Positions 16,445-25,374 are shown, counted from the first letter of the stretch. The stretch: DNA of 64,000 nt from Flavobacterium sp. ENC (GCF_020991415.1 NZ_JAJMOY010000007.1:1-64000), one strand, 5' to 3'. Translations and numbers: made by a program. Notes: generated by a model from the sequence alone, not told the origin.

Positions 16445-17338
16445 ATGTTAATCAATACTAAAATTCCGATTTCCTATCTTTTCAATAAAGTGAAGTATGA
16501 AGTTATCTTCGTATTAATTATTGCGGTGTTAGTGCATTATATCACCACGCAGTTTGAAAATCTCATTCCCGAAATGCCAATCACCATACCGGCCTTTATC
16601 GGAACGGCCATTTCTGTGTTGCTTTCTTTCAAACTCAATCAGTCCTATGATCGTTGGTGGGAAGCCCGTAAAATCTGGGGCAGTATCGTAAATGACAGCC
16701 GTAGTTTTGTACTGCAATTGCAATCCTTTGTAGCAGCAGAAAATCAGAATGAAATCAGGGAAATTGCTTTCAGGCATATTGCCTGGTGTTATAGCCTGGG
16801 GCAAAGTTTACGTGACCTTAATCCTGTTGAGAATCTGGAGTACTTTATTTCTAAAGAAGACATAGGAGAAATAGAAAAACAAAGCAACAAGCCATTAGCC
16901 CTTTTACAGCTGAATACACTTCAGATATTGGCCTTAAAAGAAAAAAGGGCCATGAGTATTTTTTCACAAATTCAATTAAACAATACGTTGGTTAATTTTT
17001 CAAATGCTATGGGAATGGCAGAGCGTATTAAAGGCACCATTTTCCCCATTACCTATCGTATTTTTTTACATATCTTCATTTACATTTTTATCGTTACGCT
17101 TTCGATTGCCCTGCGAGATATAGAAAGTTATTTTGAAATTCCACTGCTGCTAACGATTTCAACAATGTTTTTTCTTCTGGAAAAATCGGCAACACATATG
17201 CAGGATCCTTTTAGAAACCGTCCGACAGATACTCCGGTAACCGCAATTGCAAGAACTATTGAAATAAATATCAAACAGTTATTAAAAGAAACAGAAGTTC
17301 CAAAACCACTTCAGCCGGAAAATTTTTATTTATCATAA
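16445..17338 (+). CDS. Bestrophin-family anion channel
   Basis: The 297-residue membrane protein matches the bacterial bestrophin (YneE/UPF0187) family: TTQFENLIPEMPITIPAFIGTAISVLLSFKLNQSYDRWWEARKIWG, two N-terminal and two C-terminal membrane helices, and the conserved FxNRPTDTP motif near residue 260 (DPFRNRPTDTPV). Relatives are pentameric channels for anions, and some conduct bicarbonate. It is followed 21 bp later by a beta-carbonic anhydrase gene, so a linked bicarbonate function is plausible. Control by the divergent TetR protein is inferred from the operators. Confidence 0.92.
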   Translation: MLINTKIPISYLFNKVKYEVIFVLIIAVLVHYITTQFENLIPEMPITIPAFIGTAISVLLSFKLNQSYDRWWEARKIWGSIVNDSRSFVLQLQSFVAAENQNEIREIAFRHIAWCYSLGQSLRDLNPVENLEYFISKEDIGEIEKQSNKPLALLQLNTLQILALKEKRAMSIFSQIQLNNTLVNFSNAMGMAERIKGTIFPITYRIFLHIFIYIFIVTLSIALRDIESYFEIPLLLTISTMFFLLEKSATHMQDPFRNRPTDTPVTAIARTIEINIKQLLKETEVPKPLQPENFYLS

Positions 17339-17358
17339 ACTTTTAAAACCAATACAAA

Positions 17359-17997
17359 ATGAAAACATTAACAAAAGAAATGCAGGCTGCTATTACACCA
17401 GCAAAAGCTTTGGAACTATTAAAAGAAGGAAACCAAAGGTTTGTAAGCAACCTGAAAATAAATCGTAATCTGCTGCAGCAGGCCAATGAAACGTCAGACG
17501 GGCAGCATCCTTTTGCTGTAATCCTGAGTTGTATCGACAGCAGGACTTCTGCAGAATTGATATTTGATCAGGGACTTGGAGATGTTTTTAGTGTGCGTAT
17601 TGCCGGAAATATTATCAATGAGGACATTTTAGGCAGTATGGAATTTGGCTGTAAAGTAGCTGGTTCCAAAATTATCGTAGTATTAGGGCACACCAAATGC
17701 GGAGCTGTAAAAGGGGCCTGCGATCATGTTGAAATGGGGAACTTAACAGCACTGCTGACAAAAATACGCCCGGCGGTAGACGATGAGACTGAAACCAAAG
17801 AAAACCGTAATTCAGGCAATCCTGTTTTTGTGGAGAATGTATCCAAAATTAATGTGAAGCGTACCGTAAAATCAATATTGGAACGCAGTCCAATCCTAAA
17901 AGAAATGATTGAGAAAGGAGAAATTGGAATTGTGGGAGGTACGCATGATATTACAACCGGCGAGGTAACATTTTATGATGAAAATTTTGGATTGTAA
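17359..17997 (+). CDS. Beta-class carbonic anhydrase
   Basis: The 212-residue enzyme interconverts CO2 and bicarbonate. The zinc ligands Cys58, His111 and Cys114 and the catalytic Asp60/Arg62 dyad are visible in ILSCIDSRTSAEL and VVLGHTKCGAVKGA, and the length fits the family. No signal peptide is present, so it is cytoplasmic. It is co-directional with and 21 bp behind the bestrophin gene and ends at a strong terminator, so the two form a bicistronic unit. Confidence 0.95.
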   Translation: MKTLTKEMQAAITPAKALELLKEGNQRFVSNLKINRNLLQQANETSDGQHPFAVILSCIDSRTSAELIFDQGLGDVFSVRIAGNIINEDILGSMEFGCKVAGSKIIVVLGHTKCGAVKGACDHVEMGNLTALLTKIRPAVDDETETKENRNSGNPVFVENVSKINVKRTVKSILERSPILKEMIEKGEIGIVGGTHDITTGEVTFYDENFGL

Positions 17998-18011
17998 TTC
18001 CGATAATTAGT

Positions 18012-18045
18012 AAAAAAGCTAAACTGAAGAGTTTAGTTTTTTTTT
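18012..18045 (+). terminator. Rho-independent terminator of the carbonic anhydrase operon
   Basis: CTAAACT (18019-18025), GAAG loop, AGTTTAG (18030-18036), then a nine-T run. Confidence 0.85.
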
Positions 18046-18101
18046 ACAGTACTTATTAGGTATAGGAACTACACTTTTTTAGTGCGTTCTGTTTATCATT
18101 T

Positions 18102-19511
18102 TTAGACAGAAGACTTCAGATTATCACCATCTTTAAAGTGCAGTCTTCTGAAAACAAAACCGGATAAGATGGTTAAAAAGCCAACTACCAGAAAGGTATA
18201 GCGAAAAGCATTGTGAATTTCATTGTGAATGAGTTTTACATCGCCCTGAAAAATTTTAAGAACCAATAACCCGAAAGCAATACCAAAACCGATAGCCAAC
18301 TGCTGATTTACCGAAACCAGTGAGTTCCCGCTGCTGGTGTGATATACGCGCAAGTCGGCAATAGAAATGGAATTCATGGAAGTAAACTGTATCGAGTTAA
18401 AGAAACCCAATACGGCGATAATCGGAACATACCAGTAAATTGATGTATGTATAGACGGAAGGGCCAGGGCGCAAATCAGGGCACCAATAATAAATGTATT
18501 GACCATTAAGGTTTTCCGGTATCCAAAAGTATTCAGAATTTTAATGACAGCCGATTTCCCAAACATAGCCGTTAGGGCCATCGGAGCTACAATCCATCCC
18601 GAGGTAACTGCCGACTCTCTGTACGCAATCTGAATCATCATGGGCAGTAGTAAGGGAATTGAACTAAAACCCAGACGGGTGGCCAGATTTCCAATAATGC
18701 CTACCCGAAAGGTTCTTACCTGAAATAAATTCAAAGGAAAAAGAGGATTATTGTCCGTCACGGCATGACGATAATACCAGTACAGCATCATAAAGCCAGC
18801 CATAAATAAGGCCAGCACCGGGGAAACCTGAACCGTGTTGCCAAATAATTCAAGCGCAACAGACAAAAGGAGTGAGGCTGCAGCAAAAATGAGAAAACCT
18901 TTTAAATCGAAATCAATTAACGGAGATTTGTAATCCGGCATATATTTCAGGCTTAGGATGACGCCAATAATTCCAAAAGGGATATTAATAAGAAAGATCC
19001 AGTGCCAGGATAAATAATCGACCATATAACCACCAACCAAAGGACCTAATACCGGACCGATCAATGCCGGAATAATGGCAAAATTCATCGCTTGCAGCAA
19101 TTCTTTTTTCGGAAATGTCCTGATGAGCGCCAGTTTTCCAACAGGAGTCATCAAACTTCCGCCGATTCCCTGCAACACACGGGCAAAAACCAGATGAGTC
19201 AGATTTTGCGAAAGTGCGCAAAACAATGACCCAAGGCTAAATAAAAATAAAGCAAAAATAAATATTTTTCGGGTCCCGAATTTATCCGATAAAAAGCCAC
19301 TGACAGGCATAAAAAGTGCCAGCGTCAAAACATAACTGATAATGGCATTCTGCATTTCCAGTGGAGATTCGTTCAGATCTCTGGCAATTGAAGTGATCGA
19401 TGTATTCAGAATGGTGGAGTCCAGCATCTGCATAAAAATAGCGGTAGCCAGAATTACCGGTAATATTTTTTTGGTAGTTTCCTTGTCCTGTTCCGCAGCA
19501 GTTGCATTCAT
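18102..19511 (-). CDS. MFS multidrug transporter, DHA2/MdtD-like
   Basis: The 469-residue protein has the 14-helix organisation of drug:H+ antiporters. Motif signatures are LDSTILNTSITSIARDL, GFLSDKFGTRKIFIF (motif A) and LIGPVLGPLVGGYMVDYLSWHWIFLINIPFG (motif C). The nearest known relative by feel is the MdtD-type transporter of ~470 residues. The substrate is not predictable. It is convergent with the carbonic anhydrase operon, and the DNA glycosylase gene lies 65 bp upstream on the same strand. Confidence 0.9.
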   Translation of the reverse strand: MNATAAEQDKETTKKILPVILATAIFMQMLDSTILNTSITSIARDLNESPLEMQNAIISYVLTLALFMPVSGFLSDKFGTRKIFIFALFLFSLGSLFCALSQNLTHLVFARVLQGIGGSLMTPVGKLALIRTFPKKELLQAMNFAIIPALIGPVLGPLVGGYMVDYLSWHWIFLINIPFGIIGVILSLKYMPDYKSPLIDFDLKGFLIFAAASLLLSVALELFGNTVQVSPVLALFMAGFMMLYWYYRHAVTDNNPLFPLNLFQVRTFRVGIIGNLATRLGFSSIPLLLPMMIQIAYRESAVTSGWIVAPMALTAMFGKSAVIKILNTFGYRKTLMVNTFIIGALICALALPSIHTSIYWYVPIIAVLGFFNSIQFTSMNSISIADLRVYHTSSGNSLVSVNQQLAIGFGIAFGLLVLKIFQGDVKLIHNEIHNAFRYTFLVVGFLTILSGFVFRRLHFKDGDNLKSSV

Positions 19512-19576
19512 ATTTATAAGGCTTTACACATTTTTTATTTTGAATAGTATGTTGATAACGTAGTGCGTTTCTAAGA

Positions 19577-20182
19577 TCAGAAAGTATTGGGTTTACTTAC
19601 ATATTTATTGCTTTTAATAAAAAAACGCCAGGGCAAAAAGGCATCTTCTTTCGCATAGGCAACACCAACACGCGGTACAGCAGCAATCTGATCGGTGGTG
19701 TATTGTATCTGATGATCTTCAATCCAGATTTCCTCGCCTGTTAAATCTTTTTCATTAAAAGAACGATTGATTCCCAAAGCTTTGGCAGCACTGCCGGGCC
19801 CGGAAGTGATAGCAGCATTCGTAACAGGCATACTGCGTCTGCGTTCCATTATTTCTTTACCGATCAGCGGTTCTACGGCTCGAATCAGTACCGCATGCGG
19901 TTCGCCTTCAACAGAACTGACTACATTAAAAAGATGGTGGATTCCATAACAAAGGTAAACATACGAAAGACCTCCCTGGCCATAAAGTGTTTCTGTCCGG
20001 TTGGTACGGCGTCCGCCATAGGCATGAGAGGCTTTGTCCTGTTCACCGAAATAAGCTTCAGTTTCTACAATTATCCCTGCCGTAATTTCTCCTTCAACCT
20101 GTGTATACAACACTTTTCCCAAAAGATCCTGCGCCAGGAAAATGACGTCCCGGTTTAAATAGTAGTCAAATTGAAGTTTCAA
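19577..20182 (-). CDS. DNA-3-methyladenine glycosylase (AAG/MPG family)
   Basis: The 201-residue protein matches the AAG/Mpg family of alkylbase glycosylases that start base-excision repair: LAQDLLGKVL, VETEAYFGEQDKASHAYGGRRTNRTETLYGQGGLSYVYLCYGIHHLFNVV, and RAVEPL. The Glu in VETEAY is the catalytic water-activating residue, and the Tyr/His pocket residues are present. It lies upstream of the MFS gene on the same strand and could be co-transcribed with it. Confidence 0.95.
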   Translation of the reverse strand: MKLQFDYYLNRDVIFLAQDLLGKVLYTQVEGEITAGIIVETEAYFGEQDKASHAYGGRRTNRTETLYGQGGLSYVYLCYGIHHLFNVVSSVEGEPHAVLIRAVEPLIGKEIMERRRSMPVTNAAITSGPGSAAKALGINRSFNEKDLTGEEIWIEDHQIQYTTDQIAAVPRVGVAYAKEDAFLPWRFFIKSNKYVSKPNTF

Positions 20183-20246
20183 ATTAATTATTTTTAGAAG
20201 CAGAGGTTAAAATATTGTTTGTAAAATTAAATAAGATTTTACAATT

Positions 20247-20390
20247 TTAAGAATTATTCCTCGTCATTATTGATTTTTTTACTTCAACAGTAACTTTATC
20301 GTTATGTCGTGAAGCGGTCGACTTTACTTCCGTTTTTTTATCTGAAGTTCTCGCACTTGAAACATTATTTTTATGATTTGAAGTAGTCAT
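20247..20390 (-). CDS. Small basic hydrophilic protein (47 residues)
   Basis: The frame reads MTTSNHKNNVSSARTSDKKT and ends IMTRNNS. It is lysine/serine-rich with no hydrophobic segment. A good TAnnTTTG box lies 28-35 bp upstream of the start and supports expression. Similar tiny hydrophilic proteins lie elsewhere in this window. Function unknown. Confidence 0.5.
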   Translation of the reverse strand: MTTSNHKNNVSSARTSDKKTEVKSTASRHNDKVTVEVKKSIMTRNNS

Positions 20391-20417
20391 AAGTACATTT
20401 TTAAAATTACTGTACTA

Positions 20418-20425
20418 CAAATGTA
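20418..20425 (-). promoter_or_regulatory. Bacteroidetes -7 box (TACATTTG) for the 47-residue protein
   Basis: Minus-strand TACATTTG fits TAnnTTTG. The start codon is 27 bp away, which leaves a leader of about 20 nt. No clear -33 TTG is present. Confidence 0.5.
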
Positions 20426-20549
20426 AAGATTAACGAGGCGTTGGTATTATAAAATTGCGTGTTGGTAATTGTATTATTATCAGTTTATTAGGTTTTAAAA
20501 TATAGGAAAGCAGGTAGGAAGCTATACCATTAACCCGGATAACATTGAA

Positions 20550-21359
20550 CTATTTGATATTGAACCCATTCTCTTTTAAGGCTTCAGCAACTTTAATAAC
20601 TACTTCCGATCTGTGTTTGCCATCTGTAACGGTCCGGTCGGTCTGGACCCAGTAACGGATAATGATTTGGATGGTACTGCCTGTAATGCCGGATACAACC
20701 GCAGAATTAGAATAGCCTTTGTCTACCACGGCAGTATCTGTTTTCATGACGTTGGTAATAATTTCAATTGCCTTTCTGTAATCCGAACCATATTCCAGGC
20801 CTATCGTAAAGTCCTGCAGCAGGAATCCCTCGCTGTTGAAATTGACCAGTGTGTTTTTAATTAAAAGGGCATTGGGGATATAAATGTTCTTGCTGTCGCT
20901 TTTTATCTGCGTATCACGAAGGTTAAGGGCGACCACTTTGCCTTTCACGCCATTGCTTTCGATAATGTCCCCTACGGAAAAAGGTCTTTTGAAAGCCAGC
21001 AGTATTCCGGCCAGGAAATTTTCACCAATATCCTTCAGCGCAAAACCAATTACAAATGCCGATATCCCTGCACCCGCCAGTACACTCTGGGCTACTCCGG
21101 TAAGGCCAATTACACGAAACATAAACAAAAAACCTATAACAATAAGCAGGGCTTTTATCAGATTGGCAATAAAAGTAGCCAGCAGCGGATCGTGCATTTT
21201 TGTTTTTAACCGGCGGTCTGCAAATACTTTGACACGGGCAGCAATGAACCACGAGATCAGGACCACCAGTATGGCTAATAAAATTTTGGGTGTGATATCG
21301 ACAAGGCCGTAGTAGTAGCCTTCAACGTGTTTGAAAATGTCGCGCAAAAATTCTTCCAT
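20550..21359 (-). CDS. MscS-family mechanosensitive ion channel
   Basis: The 269-residue protein has three membrane helices in its first ~100 residues and the pore helix TM3 with the Gly/Ala pattern (VAQSVLAGAGISAFVIGFALKDIGENFLAGILLAF). A beta domain follows (FSVGDIIESNGVKGKVVALNLRDTQIKSDSKNIYIPNALLIKNTLVN). The length equals the small-conductance MscS channel of E. coli (~286). It opens under membrane tension during osmotic downshock. It is transcribed alone. Confidence 0.95.
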   Translation of the reverse strand: MEEFLRDIFKHVEGYYYGLVDITPKILLAILVVLISWFIAARVKVFADRRLKTKMHDPLLATFIANLIKALLIVIGFLFMFRVIGLTGVAQSVLAGAGISAFVIGFALKDIGENFLAGILLAFKRPFSVGDIIESNGVKGKVVALNLRDTQIKSDSKNIYIPNALLIKNTLVNFNSEGFLLQDFTIGLEYGSDYRKAIEIITNVMKTDTAVVDKGYSNSAVVSGITGSTIQIIIRYWVQTDRTVTDGKHRSEVVIKVAEALKENGFNIK

Positions 21360-21558
21360 AATTATTGTTTAAAGCTAAATACGTAAGGTTACCTGTTACC
21401 CCGAAAATGATATTTTCAAAAAAAACAGGTATCCTTATACTTTAATGTATTCTTATTTTAAAATTAAAAACTCTGCGTATCAAAAATATTACAGGATCAT
21501 CCGTATGTTTTATATAATCATTACTTCAATAAAGGGGAATACAGCAATGCTGGGAAAT

Positions 21559-21591
21559 AAAAAAACCATTAGTTCTCACTAATGGTTTTTT
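21559..21591. terminator. Bidirectional hairpin terminator
   Basis: AAAAACCATTAG (21561-21572) pairs with CTAATGGTTTTT (21579-21590). A-run and T-run flank both sides. It lies between the MscS gene's upstream region and the small gene at 21668, so it ends the latter's transcript on the minus strand. The remaining ~200 bp up to the MscS start hold nothing else visible. Confidence 0.75.
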
Positions 21592-21667
21592 GCAAGGAGC
21601 ATTTTAAAATGCCTATATAACGGATTGTTTGTTTTAAATATTTTGTTGCTAAGATTTTTAAAAATCT

Positions 21668-21868
21668 TTACAGCGAACTGACGTCATCGGAATTCTCTTT
21701 TGCAACATTATCATAGCTGCTAAAATCATTTGAGGATTCACTGTCTGTATATTTTGGATCTTCGCCCCAATTTAATAATTGTTCACGTATTGTTCTGTAG
21801 GCACAATAAAGACGTTCACCTTGTAGTTCCATGTAGTTTTCCGGGTTTGTTGGGTTTGCAGTGTTCAT
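21668..21868 (-). CDS. Small hypothetical protein, paralogue of the 13.4-kb small protein
   Basis: The 66-residue acidic protein begins MNTANPTNPENYMELQ and contains LLNWGEDPKYTDSE, which lines up with the WGEASNYMDSE segment of the protein at 13354-13566. It has no signal peptide and is likely cytoplasmic. It is transcribed alone and ends before a strong terminator at 21559-21591. Function unknown. The paralogy adds support that both are real genes. Confidence 0.62.
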   Translation of the reverse strand: MNTANPTNPENYMELQGERLYCAYRTIREQLLNWGEDPKYTDSESSNDFSSYDNVAKENSDDVSSL

Positions 21869-22063
21869 GATTTCAATTTTTAGAGAATGAGTAATTGATA
21901 GTAGCTGTACAGTTTTAAACTTTTTTAAACTTTGGCTAAATTAGAAATACAAGGGGCTCAAATAGTTATATAATTTTCGACAATAGTTATGTAATTATCA
22001 GTTCCTTAGTTTTTTATGTGAAAGTTTTAAGGTGCCAAATTCAAAAAAATAATCAGGTACAGA

Positions 22064-22405
22064 CTATTTTTCCAGGATTTCTTTTCTAAACAGCACCCCC
22101 CAGTCCAAAATTTCGTCCAGTAATTTTTTCATAGTCATTCCAAGCGGTGTAAGCGAATATTCGACCGTTACCGGCATGCTGTCATGAAGGGTACGGGTAA
22201 TTATTTTATTGGTTTCTAAGGCCTTTAATTCCTGAGACAGCATCTTTGGTGAGATATCTGAAATATCCCTTTGTATTTCGCCAAAGCGTTTGTTGCCGTG
22301 CGTTAAAGAAATAATGATGGGCAAACGCCATTTCCCCTGGATAACTTCCAGCGTATCTCTCGCAATCATTAACCTATATTGGCAAACGTCCTCTTTTTGG
22401 CTCAT
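22064..22405 (-). CDS. HxlR-family transcriptional regulator
   Basis: The 113-residue protein is a winged-helix HxlR/MarR-like regulator: near-N-terminal Cys (VCQYRL), then GKWRLPIIISLTHGNKRFGEIQRDISDISPKMLSQELKALE and the wing TVEYSLTPLG. Members often sense electrophiles or oxidants through the N-terminal cysteine. It is divergent from a YceI gene with direct repeats in the shared promoter, so it probably controls that gene. Confidence 0.93.
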   Translation of the reverse strand: MSQKEDVCQYRLMIARDTLEVIQGKWRLPIIISLTHGNKRFGEIQRDISDISPKMLSQELKALETNKIITRTLHDSMPVTVEYSLTPLGMTMKKLLDEILDWGVLFRKEILEK

Positions 22406-22436
22406 AAGTATTTGATTTAAAGTGTACTCACCTGAA

Positions 22437-22495
22437 GGTAACTACTTACTCAAGGGTAACTACTATATATTGTATAGCAAACTTAGGTAATTTTG
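22437..22495. promoter_or_regulatory. HxlR/YceI divergent promoter with direct-repeat operators
   Basis: GGTAACTACT occurs at 22437-22446 and 22455-22464, an 18-bp period, each preceded by a TACTCA element. A plus-strand TAATTTTG (-7 type) lies at 22488-22495. A TTG at 22470 is somewhat too close for the consensus spacing. The repeats sit where an HxlR dimer would block the yceI promoter. Confidence 0.55.
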
Positions 22496-22524
22496 TTATA
22501 ATAATAACAATTAAAAAATAAAAT

Positions 22525-23064
22525 ATGAGCAATACAACAACCTGGGTAATAGACCCATTGCACTCCGAAGTTTTTTTTAAAATCAGGCACTTAGTGATTT
22601 CTACAGTAACCGGTTCGTTCAAAAAATTTGAAGGGAACATTATTACCGAAGGATCGGATTTTAACAACGCAAAAGTGTCCATTGTGATTGACGTAAAAAG
22701 TATCGATACCAATCAGCCGCAACGCGACGAGCATTTACAAAACGGTGATTTTTTTGATGCTGATGCCTATCCGCAAATCACTTTTCAATCCACATCACTT
22801 GTAAACACCGAAGGAAGTGCTTATAAAATGACCGGTGATCTGACTTTGAAAGGGGTCACAAAACCCATTGAACTTAGTGTAGAATACGGTGGCTCTGAAA
22901 AGGATGGGCAGGGCAATGTAAAACATGGCTTTGAAGTGACGGGAATCGTGAACCGAAAAGAGTTTGGGATGACCTGGAATAAAATTACCGATTCAGGAGG
23001 TTTGGGATTAAGTGAAGATATCAAACTGATTGCCAATATCCAGGTGGGACAGGCAGCGGAATAA
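22525..23064 (+). CDS. Cytoplasmic YceI-family protein
   Basis: The 179-residue protein is a YceI lipocalin-like domain (TTWVIDPLHSEVFFKIRHLVISTVTGSFKKFEG, GDLTLKGVTKPIEL, EFGMTWNK). Relatives bind polyisoprenoid or other long amphiphilic ligands. It lacks a signal peptide, unlike the second YceI protein at 37840. It is divergent from an HxlR regulator, a pairing that is common in bacteria, and is probably induced by the signal that regulator senses. Confidence 0.93.
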   Translation: MSNTTTWVIDPLHSEVFFKIRHLVISTVTGSFKKFEGNIITEGSDFNNAKVSIVIDVKSIDTNQPQRDEHLQNGDFFDADAYPQITFQSTSLVNTEGSAYKMTGDLTLKGVTKPIELSVEYGGSEKDGQGNVKHGFEVTGIVNRKEFGMTWNKITDSGGLGLSEDIKLIANIQVGQAAE

Positions 23065-23133
23065 ATAAACCGCAGCTTTTGCAAGTGTATCGAAATACAC
23101 GCCCCATAAAAAATGCGTAAATGCAGATAGAAC

Positions 23134-23173
23134 TGCCTCCAAATAGTGTCTCACTTTTTGGGGGCATTTTTTT
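23134..23173 (+). terminator. Terminator after yceI
   Basis: TGCCTCCAAA (23134-23143) and TTTGGGGGCA (23157-23166) pair with one G-U, followed by a run of seven T. The next 250 bp up to 23425 are A+T-rich with no feature seen. Confidence 0.75.
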
Positions 23174-23425
23174 GTTCTTAAAATATGGTGAAGCTTTTAA
23201 AAGTTTATCCATCTTCCCAATCCTTTTTAAGCTTTATTAAAGTTAAGTTGTTGTAATACGTAAAAGAATAACCAATTATTACATTGATGCTGTCAGTTAT
23301 TTAAAGTAAGCTGTTTTTAAGGGAGTGTAAAATTACTTTTGTTTCTATAAGGTAAAAATTTTCTTACCAGAAAGAGCTGGGTTTTTATTTTATCATTTAG
23401 AAAGTATTATTAAATCGCTCATATT

Positions 23426-24475
23426 ATGAAAACAGTTTTAAAAAATCAAATTAATTTCAGGTCAGTTTGTTGTGTAATAACGGCCTGCCTTTTAGTTACC
23501 GGAATAACTTCCTGTAGAAAAGATGACCCCAAAGAGCAGCGGAATGTTGTTAAAGTTTCGGACTTCACTCCAAATGCCACATTTGTGGTAAACAACGCGG
23601 AGGAAAATATGCCTGTCTGGGTACATGGAAATAAGGAGTCGAAGTCAATCATTTTAGTGATGCACGGCGGACCGGGATCGGATGTTCTCGATTTCAGGAT
23701 GTATCAGGATGGTCTGGCATTTAAGAAAATAGAAGTCGATTATCAGGTCGCGTATTGGCAGCAGCGTGCATCCGGACAATCGAAAGGTTCTGATAATTCA
23801 AAATATTATACAATAGATCAGTATGTAGATGATGCTGATAAGGTAGTTGATCAGCTTAGAAAAAACTATCCGGAAAAAAAGATCGTATTGTTTGCGCACA
23901 GTTGGGGAGGCATGCTTTCGGCTTCGTATCTAAAAGACGAGAAACGCAGAAATAAAATTGCCGGCTGGATTGATGCTGCCGGAGCGCATAACGGAACGAC
24001 CCTGCTTCAAACGACAACGGATGATATTAATGCAGAGGCTGATGCACGTATAGCAGCCGGAAAAGATGCTGAAACCTGGAAAGAGATAAAGGAAGCCGTG
24101 AAAGAACAACCGGAAAAGGTTAATAGCCTGGCGTATCTTGTAACATCCGAAATCCCCGAAGTTGTCATAAAAGTAAACAATGCAGATTTTAAATTTACCA
24201 GTCGTGCAGATTCAAGTAATCCGCCTTTGTTCAAAGAAATAGTGAAAAGAGACAATAATCCATTTTTGGCAGACATAAAAATGCCCTGTCTGGTGCTTTG
24301 GGGGAAATATGATTTTGCTGTCTCCAGAACGTATCAGAAAGAGTTCCTGAAAAATATAGGATCGAAAGACGTGACCAATGTTGATTTTAATGCTTCAGGA
24401 CATTATATGATGTTTCATGAACCTGATTTGTTTGCCAGGTCCGTGATTGATTTTATGGGTAAATACAAATTATAA
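23426..24475 (+). CDS. Lipoprotein alpha/beta hydrolase, proline iminopeptidase-like
   Basis: The 349-residue protein has a signal peptide and a lipobox cysteine at residue 30 (VTGITSC). It carries the alpha/beta-hydrolase motifs HGGPG (residues 80-84, oxyanion hole, typical of the S33 proline iminopeptidase group), nucleophile Ser159 in AHSWGG, a late Asp (LWGKYDFAV) and His (ASGHYMMFHEP). It should be an active serine hydrolase on the periplasmic or outer-surface side. It is followed 44 bp later by a second hydrolase-like lipoprotein, and the two probably form an operon. The substrate is unknown. Confidence 0.87.
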   Translation: MKTVLKNQINFRSVCCVITACLLVTGITSCRKDDPKEQRNVVKVSDFTPNATFVVNNAEENMPVWVHGNKESKSIILVMHGGPGSDVLDFRMYQDGLAFKKIEVDYQVAYWQQRASGQSKGSDNSKYYTIDQYVDDADKVVDQLRKNYPEKKIVLFAHSWGGMLSASYLKDEKRRNKIAGWIDAAGAHNGTTLLQTTTDDINAEADARIAAGKDAETWKEIKEAVKEQPEKVNSLAYLVTSEIPEVVIKVNNADFKFTSRADSSNPPLFKEIVKRDNNPFLADIKMPCLVLWGKYDFAVSRTYQKEFLKNIGSKDVTNVDFNASGHYMMFHEPDLFARSVIDFMGKYKL

Positions 24476-24519
24476 CGGGACCATTGTAATTCAAATACTA
24501 AAAATTAAAACAGGAAGTG

Positions 24520-25374
24520 ATGAGAACTAATATTTTAAAATTAATGATGATCAGTATTTCTCTTTTCCTTGTAAGTTGTAACAAGGATGATGATAAGGAT
24601 AGAGAAAAAAATTATACCTTATCAGAAGTACAGGCAATAGCAAGAATTACAGGCAATCAAAGCAGCAACATTGTAGTGGTAAATATGCAGGGAGGACTGT
24701 CATATGAATTAAACGATACAGCACAAATGATTGATTTTGCAGACGCCAAAAATGCATTGTGGGTAGATGTTCAGCAAATACAAACCTTAAATCCGGACTG
24801 GTTTAATAAGGATATATCATTTGCTGAAGCAAAAACAAAGGCCAGTACTAATGCAGAAAATGTAGATAAAGTGGTAAGTTATTATAAAAGTAGAGGAAAG
24901 ACCGTTTGTCTGGTAGGAGTTTCTTATGGTGCTTTTGTAGCACAGGATTACATTGCCCGATATGGTACTTCAAAAATTAGTAAGGCCTTAATTGTTGCCG
25001 GAAGATTAGAAATGGAAAATGAATTTTGGGAAAAATTCAGCGAAGGATATGATGGCGAATATGTGTATGGAGCAGATGGAAAAGTTACCTGTACATTTAT
25101 AGAAAATAAAACAGCCAAAGACCGAAATTTAGGAAGGCTGGCCGCTGCTTTAGGCTGCAAAAGATTTACGACATTATGGGAGAACGTCAACGGACTGGAT
25201 AAAATAATGTATTATTACGGTACTAAAGATGAAAAAGTGGGGAATTTCACTGCGGAAGAGATAAAATTTTTAGTATCAAAAAAAGTGCAGTTATTTAGTG
25301 TACCGGAAGGAAACCATGATGACACGTCCGTTGCAGGAGTTTCAAAATTAAAGGAATACTTTCAAATACCATAA
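24520..25374 (+). CDS. Lipoprotein with alpha/beta-hydrolase-like fold
   Basis: The start is ATG 24520 (a GTG three bases earlier is also possible). The 284-residue protein has a lipobox cysteine around residue 20 (LFLVSC) and a nucleophile elbow GVSYGAF (Ser near residue 135) with a late His in EGNHDD. The Asp is less certain. It is diverged relative to its neighbour, the upstream HGGPG hydrolase, and has no HGGPG motif. It probably works with that enzyme at the cell envelope. Confidence 0.72.
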   Translation: MRTNILKLMMISISLFLVSCNKDDDKDREKNYTLSEVQAIARITGNQSSNIVVVNMQGGLSYELNDTAQMIDFADAKNALWVDVQQIQTLNPDWFNKDISFAEAKTKASTNAENVDKVVSYYKSRGKTVCLVGVSYGAFVAQDYIARYGTSKISKALIVAGRLEMENEFWEKFSEGYDGEYVYGADGKVTCTFIENKTAKDRNLGRLAAALGCKRFTTLWENVNGLDKIMYYYGTKDEKVGNFTAEEIKFLVSKKVQLFSVPEGNHDDTSVAGVSKLKEYFQIP

